NCBI GenBank assembly: GCA_031280545.1
Contig: JAITGP010000042.1
Location: forward strand, 1-64,000
Reading direction: 5' to 3'
DNA from: Candidatus Peribacteria bacterium
Lineage (GTDB): Bacteria > Patescibacteria > JAEDAM01 > Absconditabacterales > Absconditicoccaceae
DNA: 64,000 nucleotides
The notes beneath the pieces were generated by a model that was given only the letters and a program-made list of their open reading frames with translations, searched no databases and was not told the origin of the DNA. Positions 52,939-61,680 of the stretch are shown piece after piece (position 1 is the stretch's first letter; the number at the start of each line of letters is the position of its first letter). Position numbers and translations under genes: made by a program.

Positions 52939-53499
52939 ATGGAAAAAACACAAAATAACGAAACCATTCTCTACCAAGGAAACATCCTAGAAATCGTTCA
53001 AAAAATCGTGGGAGAAAAAATTTTTGAAATTGCGAGAAGATCACCGTGAATCAGATTGCTCATCACAAAAGGAAACAGCATTCTCCTCACTAAAGAGCGA
53101 AGACAAGAACACAATGCTTATGACTATAGATTACCTGGAGGGAAAGTCTTTGATACCTTAGCAGCATTCAACGAAAAATTAGCACAAGGAGAAGACATCT
53201 TTACCTACGCAGAAATAGCAGCCAAAAAAGAATGCAAAGAAGAAACCTGACTTACTCCGACTTCTCTAACTCCTCTCACCACCAGTAAAGCCTGAGCAAC
53301 GGTGGAATGGGACTTATACTATTTCCTAGTAAACACCTTTGAAGAGAATGAACAAGGACAGGAATTAGAAGACGGAGAAGATATTACCGTGGAGCGAAGG
53401 AGCAGAGAAGAAGTAAAAACCCTCTGTATACAAGGAGACATTAGAGAAGAAAGAACCGTCGGTGTATTGTTAAAATTTTTATTAAAAAATTGAAAATAA
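52939..53499 (+). CDS. Nudix hydrolase
   Basis: 186 aa. The Nudix box is visible as GGKVFD...EIAAKKECKEETGL, with its conserved glycine (before L) encoded by TGA (53248-53250). Three more TGA are Gly, including one two codons before the TAA. It cleaves nucleoside diphosphates linked to another moiety. The N-terminal 35 residues precede the fold. Seven bases separate its stop from the preceding reading frame's genes in this run (52550 to 53502). Confidence 0.88.
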
Positions 53500-53501
53500 A
53501 A

Positions 53502-54671
53502 ATGTTCAACACCTTTTGAATGTTGGGGGCAATAGCCCTTATTGTAGTACTCTTTACGGGTGCAAATTACTACACTCTTACCAGACGAATTACGATTTTT
53601 GGAGGAAGCATTTCCTATAGACTGACAATACTTCTTATCAGCCTTTTAATTACGCTAGTAATAGTCGGACTCCAAACTGCCCAGTTTTCCAACACTAAAT
53701 TTTTCTCTATCCTCGGAAGTATCGGCTCACGACTTTTTATGCTCATTCCAATTGTGGCGGTTTTCATGGGGATTGAACATCTGATTAGTCTGGCGTGCAA
53801 ACCGAACCCGTATCTTATTCTCTGAGTGTTTCTAGCAATCTTCGCTTATGGAACCTACAATGCACTTACCACTAAACTCACCGAAACTACCATCACCACC
53901 GATAAAATTTCCCATGATCTGAATATTATGCTGGTCGCAGATATCCATGTGGATGACCTCCTGTATTCTGTCCATCTCAAAGCGTTGAAAAAACAGATTG
54001 AAAAACAACATCCAGATTTTGTACTAATCGCAGGGGATTTTTTTAATAGAGCAAATGTAAGACAAGCGGAAGTGTATCAAATTCTCTCAGATCTCCAAGT
54101 GCCAATGTATGCAGTAGAGGGAAATCATGACACCATGGGAGATTTGGAAGCACTGGAATATATCCAACAGCATACACCCATTCAGTTTCTCTACAATGAA
54201 AGTCTGTTGCTTCCCAATGAAAATATCCAACTTATTGGAATAGAAGAAAAAGGACAACGACAAAAAGGAGGAGTAAATGTAGCGGTTTGAACAGTAACTC
54301 TGCAAGTAGAAGGAAATAAATGAGAAAATATCTGATTACATAACGTACTAACAGAAAGCAATATTGAGAACGAAGATACTTTCAATATTCTGATGACCCA
54401 TCAACCCATCAGTCTTTCAAAACTTTCTGATTATCCAATTGATTTGGAAGTGGCAGGCCACACGCATAAAGGACAAATTCGAGGCCTGAGCTACATCGTG
54501 GAATGGGTCAATGATTACGGGTACGGAAAGTATGATGAAGGTAATAGAAGTGTTTTCGTCACACAAGGGATTGGAACCCGAGGGCTACCATTTAGACTTG
54601 GAACGAGAAGTGAAATAGTTATGATTCATTTGGTCAAAAATACAGAAAATTTAGCTAAAGAAACAAAATAA
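53502..54671 (+). CDS. Membrane-anchored metallophosphoesterase (copy 1)
   Basis: 389 aa. Four or five N-terminal transmembrane helices (about residues 5-130) are followed by a calcineurin-like domain: LVADIHVDD, IAGDFFNRAN, VEGNHDTMGD, ILMTHQP, and EVAGHTHKGQIRGL. This architecture matches YkuE-type phosphoesterases. Five TGA are Gly. It is followed by a second copy whose ATG overlaps its TAA. The catalytic domain likely faces outside or inside the membrane; not determined. Confidence 0.9.
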
Positions 54672-55774
54672 TGGGAGGTTGTATCTTTTTATCACTTACG
54701 CAAAAATTCTGAAAATTTTCAGGGATTCTCGGAGAAGCACTCGTAGTATTCGGACTTTTATTAGGTCAGTTTCTCTACATTTTGTGGAGGTTTGGGATTA
54801 TCTTTTCTCACCAATGGATTTATTTGGTAGTAGGATCTTTTATCCTCGCGGGAATCGGGACGCTTATGGATTTTTGCTATCTCGCAAAAAATAGGATTCT
54901 CCACGGTATAGGAAGTGTATTTCTCCGACTCCTAGTTTTACTCTCTATCAGCACTGCAACCCTCATTTTGGAGCAGGTTTTACATCCTAATATTAGGATT
55001 CCTGGGACAGCGATTATCCTTTTCATCTTTGCGGTGACTATAGGAGGATTTATCAGAGATAAAAGGCTGATCAGCACTCACCTCATCCTCAAAAATGCTA
55101 AACTTAAAACTGATCACACGGTCGTATTTGTCAGCGATTTGCATGCAGATTTGATTCATTCTCAGCGGTATTTACGTAAATTGGTGAATAAAATTTTGAT
55201 GGAACAACCTGACCTTGTGCTGATTGGTGGTGATTTGATCAATATTCCTCACGAGAGGTACATCAGCTATTTCGAGGAATTTCAGAGGATCAAAGTCCCT
55301 GTGTATGCTGTTATCGGGAATCATGATATTTATTTTGGACCTGATACGACTATCATTGAAAAGATTTTCAAAGTCTGAAATATTATTCCGCTTAGAAATA
55401 CCTCTACCCAGTGGGAGGGGTTACAATTGGTAGGAATTGATGATAAAGAACTGCGAGGGAAGAAGAAGTTGCCTGCTATTCTAGCAGAATGTCAGATGAA
55501 GGATACGGGAGAATATACGATTTTCTTGACCCATAGACCGATTCGTCTGTCCAAGGTTGCTCAGACTCCTATTGATCTGGAGCTAGCTGGTCATACCCAT
55601 AAAGGACAAATTCGAGGCCTGCATTTTCTTTCTCAATTAGTGAATGATTATACCTATGGGAAGTATCTCCGAAAAGATAAAACTGCTTTTGTCTCTCAAG
55701 GAACGGGGACGAGAACGCCTTTTAGAATTGGTACGGAAGGGGAAATTGTGGTCTTGCATTTACAGGCAAAATAA
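54671..55774 (+). CDS. Membrane-anchored metallophosphoesterase (copy 2)
   Basis: 367 aa, a paralogue of the previous gene. About four transmembrane segments (residues 15-130) are followed by FVSDLHADLIH, LIGGDLINI, AVIGNHDIYFG, IFLTHRP and ELAGHTHKGQIRGL. The last part, LVNDYTYGKY and GTGTRTPFRIGTEGEIVVLH, is almost parallel to copy 1. The start ATG shares its A with the TAA of copy 1 (TAATG), indicating translational coupling. Two TGA are Gly. Confidence 0.9.
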
Positions 55775-55792
55775 GTATATATTTGCTTGCAA

Positions 55793-55874
55793 GCCCAAAT
55801 GATGGAACTGGTAGACATGCACGCTTCAGGTGCGTGTGCCGTGAGGTGTGGGGGTTCGAATCCCCCTTTGGGCA
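55793..55874 (+). tRNA. tRNA-Leu (anticodon CAG)
   Basis: The acceptor arms GCCCAAA (55793-55799) and TTTGGGC (55867-55873) pair perfectly. The anticodon stem CACGC/GCGTG holds the loop with CAG at 55827-55829. A long variable arm (class II) precedes a T arm GGGGG-TTCGAAT-CCCCC. No CCA is encoded. It reads the Leu codon CUG. Confidence 0.95.
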
Positions 55875-55919
55875 AAGATATGTTCTCATCAATAGATGAG
55901 ATTTTTTTTAAGGTACTAC

Positions 55920-56576
55920 TTATTTCCCTATAACCTCTAAAATCTCTTTGAAAATTTCTGCTGTAGGTCTCATTCCATCCACGCGAACGAGTAAATTTTG
56001 CGATTCTAATCGCTCTAAACATGGAGTCGTATCACGATAAAAAGCCTGAATTCTGTTTTCTATAGCTTTTTTATCTTCATCATCATTACGACGATAGAGT
56101 TCACCACCACATGAAGGACATCTTCCTCCAGCGGTAAGCTCAGGGTTGAGAGTAGCATTGAAAGTATTTCCGCACTGTCTGCATAGCAGTCTGCCTGATA
56201 ACCTTTTGTAGACCTCCTCATCAGAGATTTCTATGTGCACCACCGCGAATAATCTTTCACGATCTCGCATTTGCTGGACAATATTGATTGTCTGTCCTAG
56301 TCTACGAAATACCCCATCTCCGAGTACCAAATCACCTTCTTCGAGCGTCTCCATATATACTCCCCACAGGCTGGAGACGATTCCGTCTTTGACAAGCATT
56401 CCTTGGGAAGTAAGGTATTTGAGGTAATCACCAATCGGATTTTCTGTCGCTTGTAAGGCTCTGAGGATTCCTCCCATTTCGCAGTATTTCATCTTATTTC
56501 AAAAATGTTCCAGCAAAAGTCTGGCTTGCGTGCCTTTTCCACTAGCTTGAATACCAGAGAGGATAATGTCTTTCAT
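55920..56576 (-). CDS. adk: Adenylate kinase with zinc-binding LID
   Basis: 218 aa. It interconverts ATP + AMP and 2 ADP. The P-loop is SGIQASGKGTQ; the second residues differ from the usual GPPGAGKGTQ. The LID domain has CRQCGNTF and CPSCGG, four Cys holding zinc. RIQAFYRDT is the Arg-containing C-terminal motif. One TGA is Gly (HFGNK). The start ATG complements 56574-56576. Confidence 0.92.
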
Positions 56577-56651
56577 GATGGTGAAAAAAAATAAATCTGA
56601 CTGTAGTATCAGATTTCTCCTCACTTTTTCAAGAGAAAGATTGGAGCAACG

Positions 56652-56695
56652 AAAAAGAGCAGTAGTCATGGAGTTTCCACGAGTCTACTACTCTT
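56652..56695 (-). terminator. Intrinsic terminator of the small lipoprotein gene
   Basis: Minus strand: AAGAGTAGTAG pairs with CTACTGCTCTT (one mismatch) and a T run follows. Confidence 0.65.
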
Positions 56696-56700
56696 AAAAT

Positions 56701-57147
56701 TTATTCTGTAGCTACCGAATCCGGAGCTGCTGGTTGAGAAACTAATGAAGAGAACTCACTGAGCTTCCCTATTACTTTATCGCCGACTCTAACATCAGGA
56801 TCTACGATAGTGGGACTGTCAGAAGCAGTTCGCGGGACATAAGTCAGGGTAATAGTTTGACCATAACTACCTGCAGCGTAACCGTCCAGATATCTCAATC
56901 CAGGATGTGCCTTTTCAAATTCTTTCCTAGCAGCAACCAACGTTGCGGCAATAGGTCTTGATTCAGAATGGCTTCCATCAGAGAATATGTATATTCCATC
57001 GCCACAATCTGCGAAATTCACCCCATACTTTTCTGCCCAACAAATTGGCTTTCCATTAGACATTACCGGAGAAGAAGTTTCCTCACACCCCGATAATAAT
57101 AGGGACATCAGTAGTCCCATTAAAAATACTAGCATTAACTTTTTCAT
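56701..57147 (-). CDS. Small lipoprotein with one CWAEKYGV-type repeat
   Basis: 148 aa. A lipoprotein signal (MSLLLSGC, Cys21) precedes a domain with KPICWAEKYGVNFADCGD and an Ala/Phe helix leading to DGYAAGSYGQTITLTYVP, then a disordered Pro/Ser-rich tail. It shares this domain with the next gene, where it is present twice. Two Cys in the domain may form a disulfide. Function unknown. Confidence 0.7.
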   Translation of the reverse strand: MKKLMLVFLMGLLMSLLLSGCEETSSPVMSNGKPICWAEKYGVNFADCGDGIYIFSDGSHSESRPIAATLVAARKEFEKAHPGLRYLDGYAAGSYGQTITLTYVPRTASDSPTIVDPDVRVGDKVIGKLSEFSSLVSQPAAPDSVATE

Positions 57148-57158
57148 TTTTTCTTTTT

Positions 57159-57803
57159 TTAGTTTGTTTTACTTAATTTTTTTCTACTTCACTCCGAAGG
57201 GATTGAATCCAAGGAAGCAGGAGGTACAACCTCAACAGGAGTGGTTACTAGTGGCTTTTTGCGATAATTAACCACAAGACAGTCTCCTGAGCTACCCACA
57301 ACATAGTCACACACGAACATCAGATTAGGATGTTCTGCTTCAAACTCTGCTTTAGCTGCAAAAATTGTTGGTGCAACACTTTCTCCATTAGAATGATGGG
57401 AATCATAGAATACATACTTTCCAGCCCCAGAGTGGGCAAACTCTACTCCATACCTTTTGTAGAAAGGGAAGGCATCACCCTCTTGGAATTGAGGAGATGT
57501 CCGAGCTATATAGGTAGCTACCAGACAATTCCCACTACGACCCACAACACATCCATTCGCAACTTCTAGCTCAGGATTTGCACTTTCGAAAAGAATTTGT
57601 GCATTAGTAAGAGTCAGTGCAATGTCTTTAGCATTAGTATTTGAAGCAGAAAATAAATAATTACATTCGCCACACCTAGAAAACTTAACACCGTACTTTT
57701 CTGCCCAACAAATTGGCTTTCCTTCGACAGTCTTTGGTGGATCAGTACAACCTGTCCACAGGAACACTATCACTCCCCAAATAATCAGATTTTTGTGTTT
57801 CAT
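57159..57803 (-). CDS. Small lipoprotein with two CWAEKYGV-type repeats
   Basis: 214 aa if the TGA at 57189-57191 is read as Gly, 202 otherwise. A lipoprotein signal (VIVFLWTGC, Cys19) is followed by two copies of the domain: KPICWAEKYGVKFSRCGE...CVVGRSGNCLVATYIART, then FYKRYGVEFAHSGAGKYVF...VGSSGDCLVVNYRKK. The second copy lost several Cys. The paralogue just downstream ends at the homologous position with TAA. Here the TGA would add 12 basic residues before TAA. Confidence 0.7.
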
Positions 57804-57836
57804 TGTTTTTTATTTTATTGTTTTTTATTTTACCTT

Positions 57837-57864
57837 ATTATAATTATTTTCATATATATATCAA
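57837..57864 (-). promoter_or_regulatory. Promoter of the two-repeat lipoprotein, ATATATAT spacer
   Basis: On the minus strand TTGATA (57859-57864) and TATAAT (57837-57842) are 16 nt apart; GATATATATAT overlaps the end of the -35 and the spacer. Confidence 0.6.
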
Positions 57865-58018
57865 GACATTCTTCTATTTTTCGCTATTAAAAAACCATGG
57901 AAAAATCTTTACAGAATCGTATACTTTCATTAATGTTTTGATTCTTTATTTTTTATTCTTCTGACTCCTGAATTACGAACAATTTTCTCACCTAGATAAA
58001 GATATATTTTTGGTAGAT

Positions 58019-59014
58019 ATGACCAAGGAGTTGGATCATTATTTTTCCGAATTAACCACCAGAGCTATCGAAAAGTATCTCCAACAAGGGAAAAGAATCT
58101 GAATTATTGTGAATAAAAAAGGCTACTCCCCTGGAATTATCTGTTATGACTGCGGATTTGTCCCTCAATGTAAAAAATGCTCTGTCTCCATCTCCTATCA
58201 TAAGCAAACCAATGGAGAGCTTATTGGACTTTGTCATATCTGTAAAGCTCAATATAATCTCCCCAGAACCTGTGGAAAATGTGGGAGTGTTCGCATTGCT
58301 CCCTACGGAATTGGAACCCAACAAGTTGCTGAAAAACTAGCTATAGAACTCTGAGCAAAATCGATCATTATCGAGTCGGAGACTGTCAATTCTCCCAATA
58401 AGATTAAAAAGCTTTTGGGTGAGATAGAGGAAAACGGAAAGAATATCCTGATTTGAACAAGTTTGCTTTCCCAGCCAATTCCTACACATCCTCTGGATTT
58501 GCTGATTTTTCTCAATGCGGATTTGGGGCTGAATATCCCTGATTATAACACCAATGAGCATAATTTCTTGCTTCTGTATGAGACGTTCTTGAAGCACACG
58601 ACCAAGCATTTCATTATTCAGACTTTTAATCCTGATCACTACTCTATCAGAAAGGCCTGTAAATTAGATGAAAGCTGATTTTATGAGATTGAAAATGAGT
58701 TTAGAAAACAGCATAATTATCCGCCGTTTGCGGATCTCTGTGTCATTTTATATAAGAATGAAATCGAGGAGAGAGTCTTTACCAAAGTCGACACGCTCTA
58801 CAAGGAATTGCTCTATTTGGCAGAGAAATACGAGATGAAGGATTTGGAAATTTACTCGACTCCCCCACTGATTTACAAAATGTTTGGGAAATACAGGTAC
58901 AATATTATTTTAAAAGGGAAAACAGTCAGAAATTTTATGGATGTCGTATATACAAAGTTGAATCTGAATGCCAAGGGGTTTAAGATCAATCGAGAAGCTG
59001 ATACGATTGTGTAA
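58019..59014 (+). CDS. priA: PriA-like primosome protein, C-terminal part only
   Basis: 331 aa. It corresponds to the C-terminal half of PriA: helicase motif region (RAIEKYLQQGKRIGIIVNKK), the zinc-binding repeats with GYSPGIICYDCGFVPQCKKC and CHICKAQY...CGKCGS, then GIGTQQVAEKLA, a Ser/Gly-type helicase segment (LGTSLLSQPIP), and the C-terminal domain. The N-terminal DNA-binding and first helicase domain, about 350 residues, are missing and not found upstream in any frame. The homology extends a little upstream of ATG 58019 (FLVDMTKELD), and a non-ATG start is possible. Three TGA are Gly after IGI and IEL. It could be a truncated but expressed gene. Confidence 0.75.
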
Positions 59015-59022
59015 TATTTTTT

Positions 59023-59059
59023 GGAAAAACTAAAATCCTCCTGAGACACAGAAGGATTT
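59023..59059 (-). terminator. Intrinsic terminator of the 59077 gene
   Basis: Minus strand: AAATCCTTCTG and CAGGAGGATTT form an 11-bp stem (one G-U pair), followed by a T-rich run. Confidence 0.75.
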
Positions 59060-59076
59060 GGAAATAATCAGTTTTT

Positions 59077-59385
59077 TTACCATTCGCCCCAGTCTTTTTT
59101 CTGAGGATTTTTTGAATAATTTTGCAATTCAAGTTGCTCGGTAAATACCACTACAGTAATCAACTCGATCCAGTAAATAAATGGATGTTGGTCCACGAAA
59201 TGTAGCATTCCTGCGGAGAAGATAATTGCAAGAATTACCACTGCCAAGATAACTGAAATCGTTATTTTCAGTGCAATTGAACACTTACTTTTAATCCTAC
59301 AAATACCTCCCAATACGAATACCAGCGTAAAGAACGCTGAACAGGCGTTTGTTGTAACAAACTCCCAAAAATTTACATTTTCCAT
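59077..59385 (-). CDS. Small membrane protein
   Basis: 102 aa. Two or three hydrophobic helices (about residues 12-28, 39-60 and 69-84) and a charged C-terminus (NYSKNPQKKDWGEW). No family recognised. Own promoter and terminator. Confidence 0.55.
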   Translation of the reverse strand: MENVNFWEFVTTNACSAFFTLVFVLGGICRIKSKCSIALKITISVILAVVILAIIFSAGMLHFVDQHPFIYWIELITVVVFTEQLELQNYSKNPQKKDWGEW

Positions 59386-59418
59386 ACTATATTGCTTTTT
59401 ATGTTATTGTTTTTCGCT

Positions 59419-59446
59419 ACTATAGTAATATATAGTGGGAAGTCAA
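59419..59446 (-). promoter_or_regulatory. Promoter of the 59077 gene
   Basis: On the minus strand TTGACT (59441-59446) and TATAGT (59419-59424) are 16 nt apart. Confidence 0.6.
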
Positions 59447-59468
59447 CCCGAAATAGTGGATTTTACTC

Positions 59469-59496
59469 TTGTATTTTTCCCAGATAATCCTATGCT
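59469..59496 (+). promoter_or_regulatory. Promoter of the 59538 gene pair
   Basis: TTGTAT (59469-59474) and TATGCT (59491-59496) are 16 nt apart. The candidate operator at 59501 follows. Confidence 0.5.
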
Positions 59497-59500
59497 ATCT

Positions 59501-59516
59501 ACCTACCCCCTAGGTA
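59501..59516 (+). promoter_or_regulatory. Candidate operator ACCTACCCCCTAGGTA
   Basis: A 16-bp site overlapping the predicted transcription start, 15 of 16 bases identical to 25065-25080. Confidence 0.5.
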
Positions 59517-59537
59517 CATTTTATTATCGAATATGCA

Positions 59538-60149
59538 ATGGTAGATAGATATCAAACGCTAACCGAATTAAGCCATGATTACCAAAAAGGAAAAGATTTT
59601 GAAATTCTGACAGGAAATGAAGAAAATCCTGATATTGCTCTTTTAGCTATTCATGGAGGACGAATTGAGCAAGGAACGGAAGAAATTGTAAGAGCTTTGG
59701 CGTGACAGGAATTTGCTTACTATATTTTTGCTGGGAGGAAGCCTCAAGGCAATCGAGACTTACATATTACTACTACCCATTTTGATGACCCCTTGGCAAA
59801 AGAAATGGTAAAAAAATCAAAAATCAGTCTTTCATTTCATGGATGTAGCGATGAAAGTTGTAGAAGTATTGATATTGGTGGTAGTAATGATGAATTGACA
59901 AAACACTTCTATGAACATTGCAAGGCAAAAGCTGAGAGTTTAGGTATTAATTTCACCTATAAACAAGTCTTTCAAGCAGAAGAAGCGGAGAATATTATCA
60001 ATCTCAATGCTAATGGTATCCAGATGGAAATCCCTCGTTGGTTTAGAGAAAAACTCTTGCATAATGAGAGCGTATTTACTACTCTTGTGGAACACCTAAG
60101 AAGGTATCTCTTGGACAATCTGGATATCTCACCTACACAGCTTTCCTAA
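59538..60149 (+). CDS. Poly-gamma-glutamate hydrolase-like protein (PghZ/DUF867 family)
   Basis: 203 aa. ALLAIHGGRIEQGTEEIVRAL matches the N-terminal metal-binding motif of the family (HGG..E.GT.EI), and LHITTTHFDD and SLSFHGCSD the other metal motifs. It belongs to zinc hydrolases (phage and Bacillus) that cut gamma-glutamyl polymers. One TGA is Gly. It may digest a host capsule polymer or an internal gamma-glutamyl substrate. It heads an operon with the HMA-fusion gene. Confidence 0.78.
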
Positions 60150-60174
60150 TCTTTTATTTTTATCTCACCTCCTC

Positions 60175-61515
60175 ATGAAAACCACTGTGTTCTACCTTAA
60201 AGGAATGCATTGCAACGCCTGTAAACTTCTGGTAGAAAAAACGCTAATCAAGCTCCCTCATATTCAAACCGTAGACGCGAGTGTCCGTAAAGGGAGTGTA
60301 AAAGTGCGATATGAAGGAAATCTCCATCTCGATGAAATTGGGAAAATTATTCGTGAAGTTGGCTATGAAATCGTGGAGAAACCTCTCGCTCGTCCTCGAT
60401 TTAGCAGAAGCTTGGGAAACTATAAAATTGCTCTTATTAGTCTGATTGCTTTTATTTTTCTCTATTTTGTTTTAAAAGCGACAGGTGTTTCCAGTTTTTT
60501 TGATATTCAGTCGGAAAATAAGCCCTCACTAGGAATTGTACTCCTCATCGGATTAACAGCAGGGTTTTCAAGCTGTATGGCGGTAGTAGGCGGATTAGTG
60601 CTTGCAATCTCCAGTCAATGGAATGTGAAGAATAATGAAGAAAATTTCGGGAAAAAGCTGATTCCCCACTTTCGATTTAATACTGGAAGAATTGTGGGAT
60701 TCGGGCTTTTGGGAGGGATTCTGGGGCTCTTTGGTGGGGTACTCACGCCCTCCCCTCTGGTCATGGCGGTAATGATGCTTTTGGTCGGTATAGTTATGTT
60801 GCTTTTAGGATTGAATTTAACAGAGCTTTCTCCGAAATTACAGCAAATAGCTATCGCTCTCCCAACAGGAAAATGGTTTAGTCAAGGAGAAAATGAACTC
60901 CTTGGAAGTAAGAAACAAGGAATAGGTAAAGCTGTTCTCAGCGGAATTTTGACGTTTTTTGTGCCTTGTGGATTTACGTTTGCGATGCAACTCTACGCAA
61001 TCAGCACAGGAAGTTTTTGGATGGGGATGGCAGTAATGGCTCTCTTCGCTGTAGGAACCTTGCCAGGGCTGATTGGGATTGGAAGTCTGACTTCTCTCTT
61101 TAAGGGGAAGGTCGCTAAAGTGGCGTATAAAGTGATCGGGATATTGGTGCTTTTGCTTGGGGTATATAATATTGCTAATTCTTACGGAGTCGTACGAGCT
61201 AACCTCGGTGGAGGATCAGATTTTGTGAGCGATAAACAGGTAGAAAAAATTCTGATGACTTACACCGCCAAAGATTTCTTGCAACCCAATAGAGTTGAGC
61301 TAGAGGTTGGGAAAGAGTATGAAATCGTGATCGACGCACAGACCACTCTCTACGGATGTATGTCGACGATTTTCATTTCTGGGCTAGATGATAAGGTACA
61401 GTCGGTTGAAAAAGGAAAGCAGATTGTATTTCATGTAAAACCCAAAAAGGCGGGAAACTATGAGTTCCTCTGTGCGATGGGTCTTCCCCATAATGGGAAG
61501 ATTGTAGTGAAGTAA
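60175..61515 (+). CDS. HMA domain - DsbD/UreH-like transmembrane - cupredoxin fusion
   Basis: 446 aa. An N-terminal heavy-metal-associated domain (KGMHCNACKLLVEKTL, C-x2-C) of about 70 residues is followed by a six-helix membrane core (CcdA/UreH type) with FSSCMAVVGGLVLA and LTFFVPCGFTFAMQ, each with a conserved Cys. The C-terminal 95 residues are a cupredoxin-like domain (VELEVGKEYEIVIDA, FLCAMGLPHNGKIVV) with candidate copper ligands Cys and His. It resembles copper-handling fusion proteins. No in-frame TGA in 446 codons. It shares a promoter with the preceding gene, controlled by the operator candidate. Confidence 0.85.
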   Translation: MKTTVFYLKGMHCNACKLLVEKTLIKLPHIQTVDASVRKGSVKVRYEGNLHLDEIGKIIREVGYEIVEKPLARPRFSRSLGNYKIALISLIAFIFLYFVLKATGVSSFFDIQSENKPSLGIVLLIGLTAGFSSCMAVVGGLVLAISSQWNVKNNEENFGKKLIPHFRFNTGRIVGFGLLGGILGLFGGVLTPSPLVMAVMMLLVGIVMLLLGLNLTELSPKLQQIAIALPTGKWFSQGENELLGSKKQGIGKAVLSGILTFFVPCGFTFAMQLYAISTGSFWMGMAVMALFAVGTLPGLIGIGSLTSLFKGKVAKVAYKVIGILVLLLGVYNIANSYGVVRANLGGGSDFVSDKQVEKILMTYTAKDFLQPNRVELEVGKEYEIVIDAQTTLYGCMSTIFISGLDDKVQSVEKGKQIVFHVKPKKAGNYEFLCAMGLPHNGKIVVK

Positions 61516-61529
61516 TAGCTCCAGAGGAT

Positions 61530-61680
61530 TTATGATAGGGATTTTCTCATTTTTTGACTGAATGCTGTGAATCCTCTTTTTTCATAAAAATGCACGGCAG
61601 TATTATTAGTCTATCAATTGTGCTTCCGCGATGAGAATAGACATTAGATTTAGAAAATAATAAAGAGAGTTTTTACGACA
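61530..61680 (-). pseudogene. Remnant of a GNAT acetyltransferase
   Basis: Minus-strand reading gives TNNTAVHFYEKRGFTAF, the signature C-terminal strand of GNAT acetyltransferases, and a short tail to TAA. Upstream in another frame is ILIAEAQLID. Two frames and a TAG between them show it is broken. The rest of the gene is not present. Confidence 0.55.
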
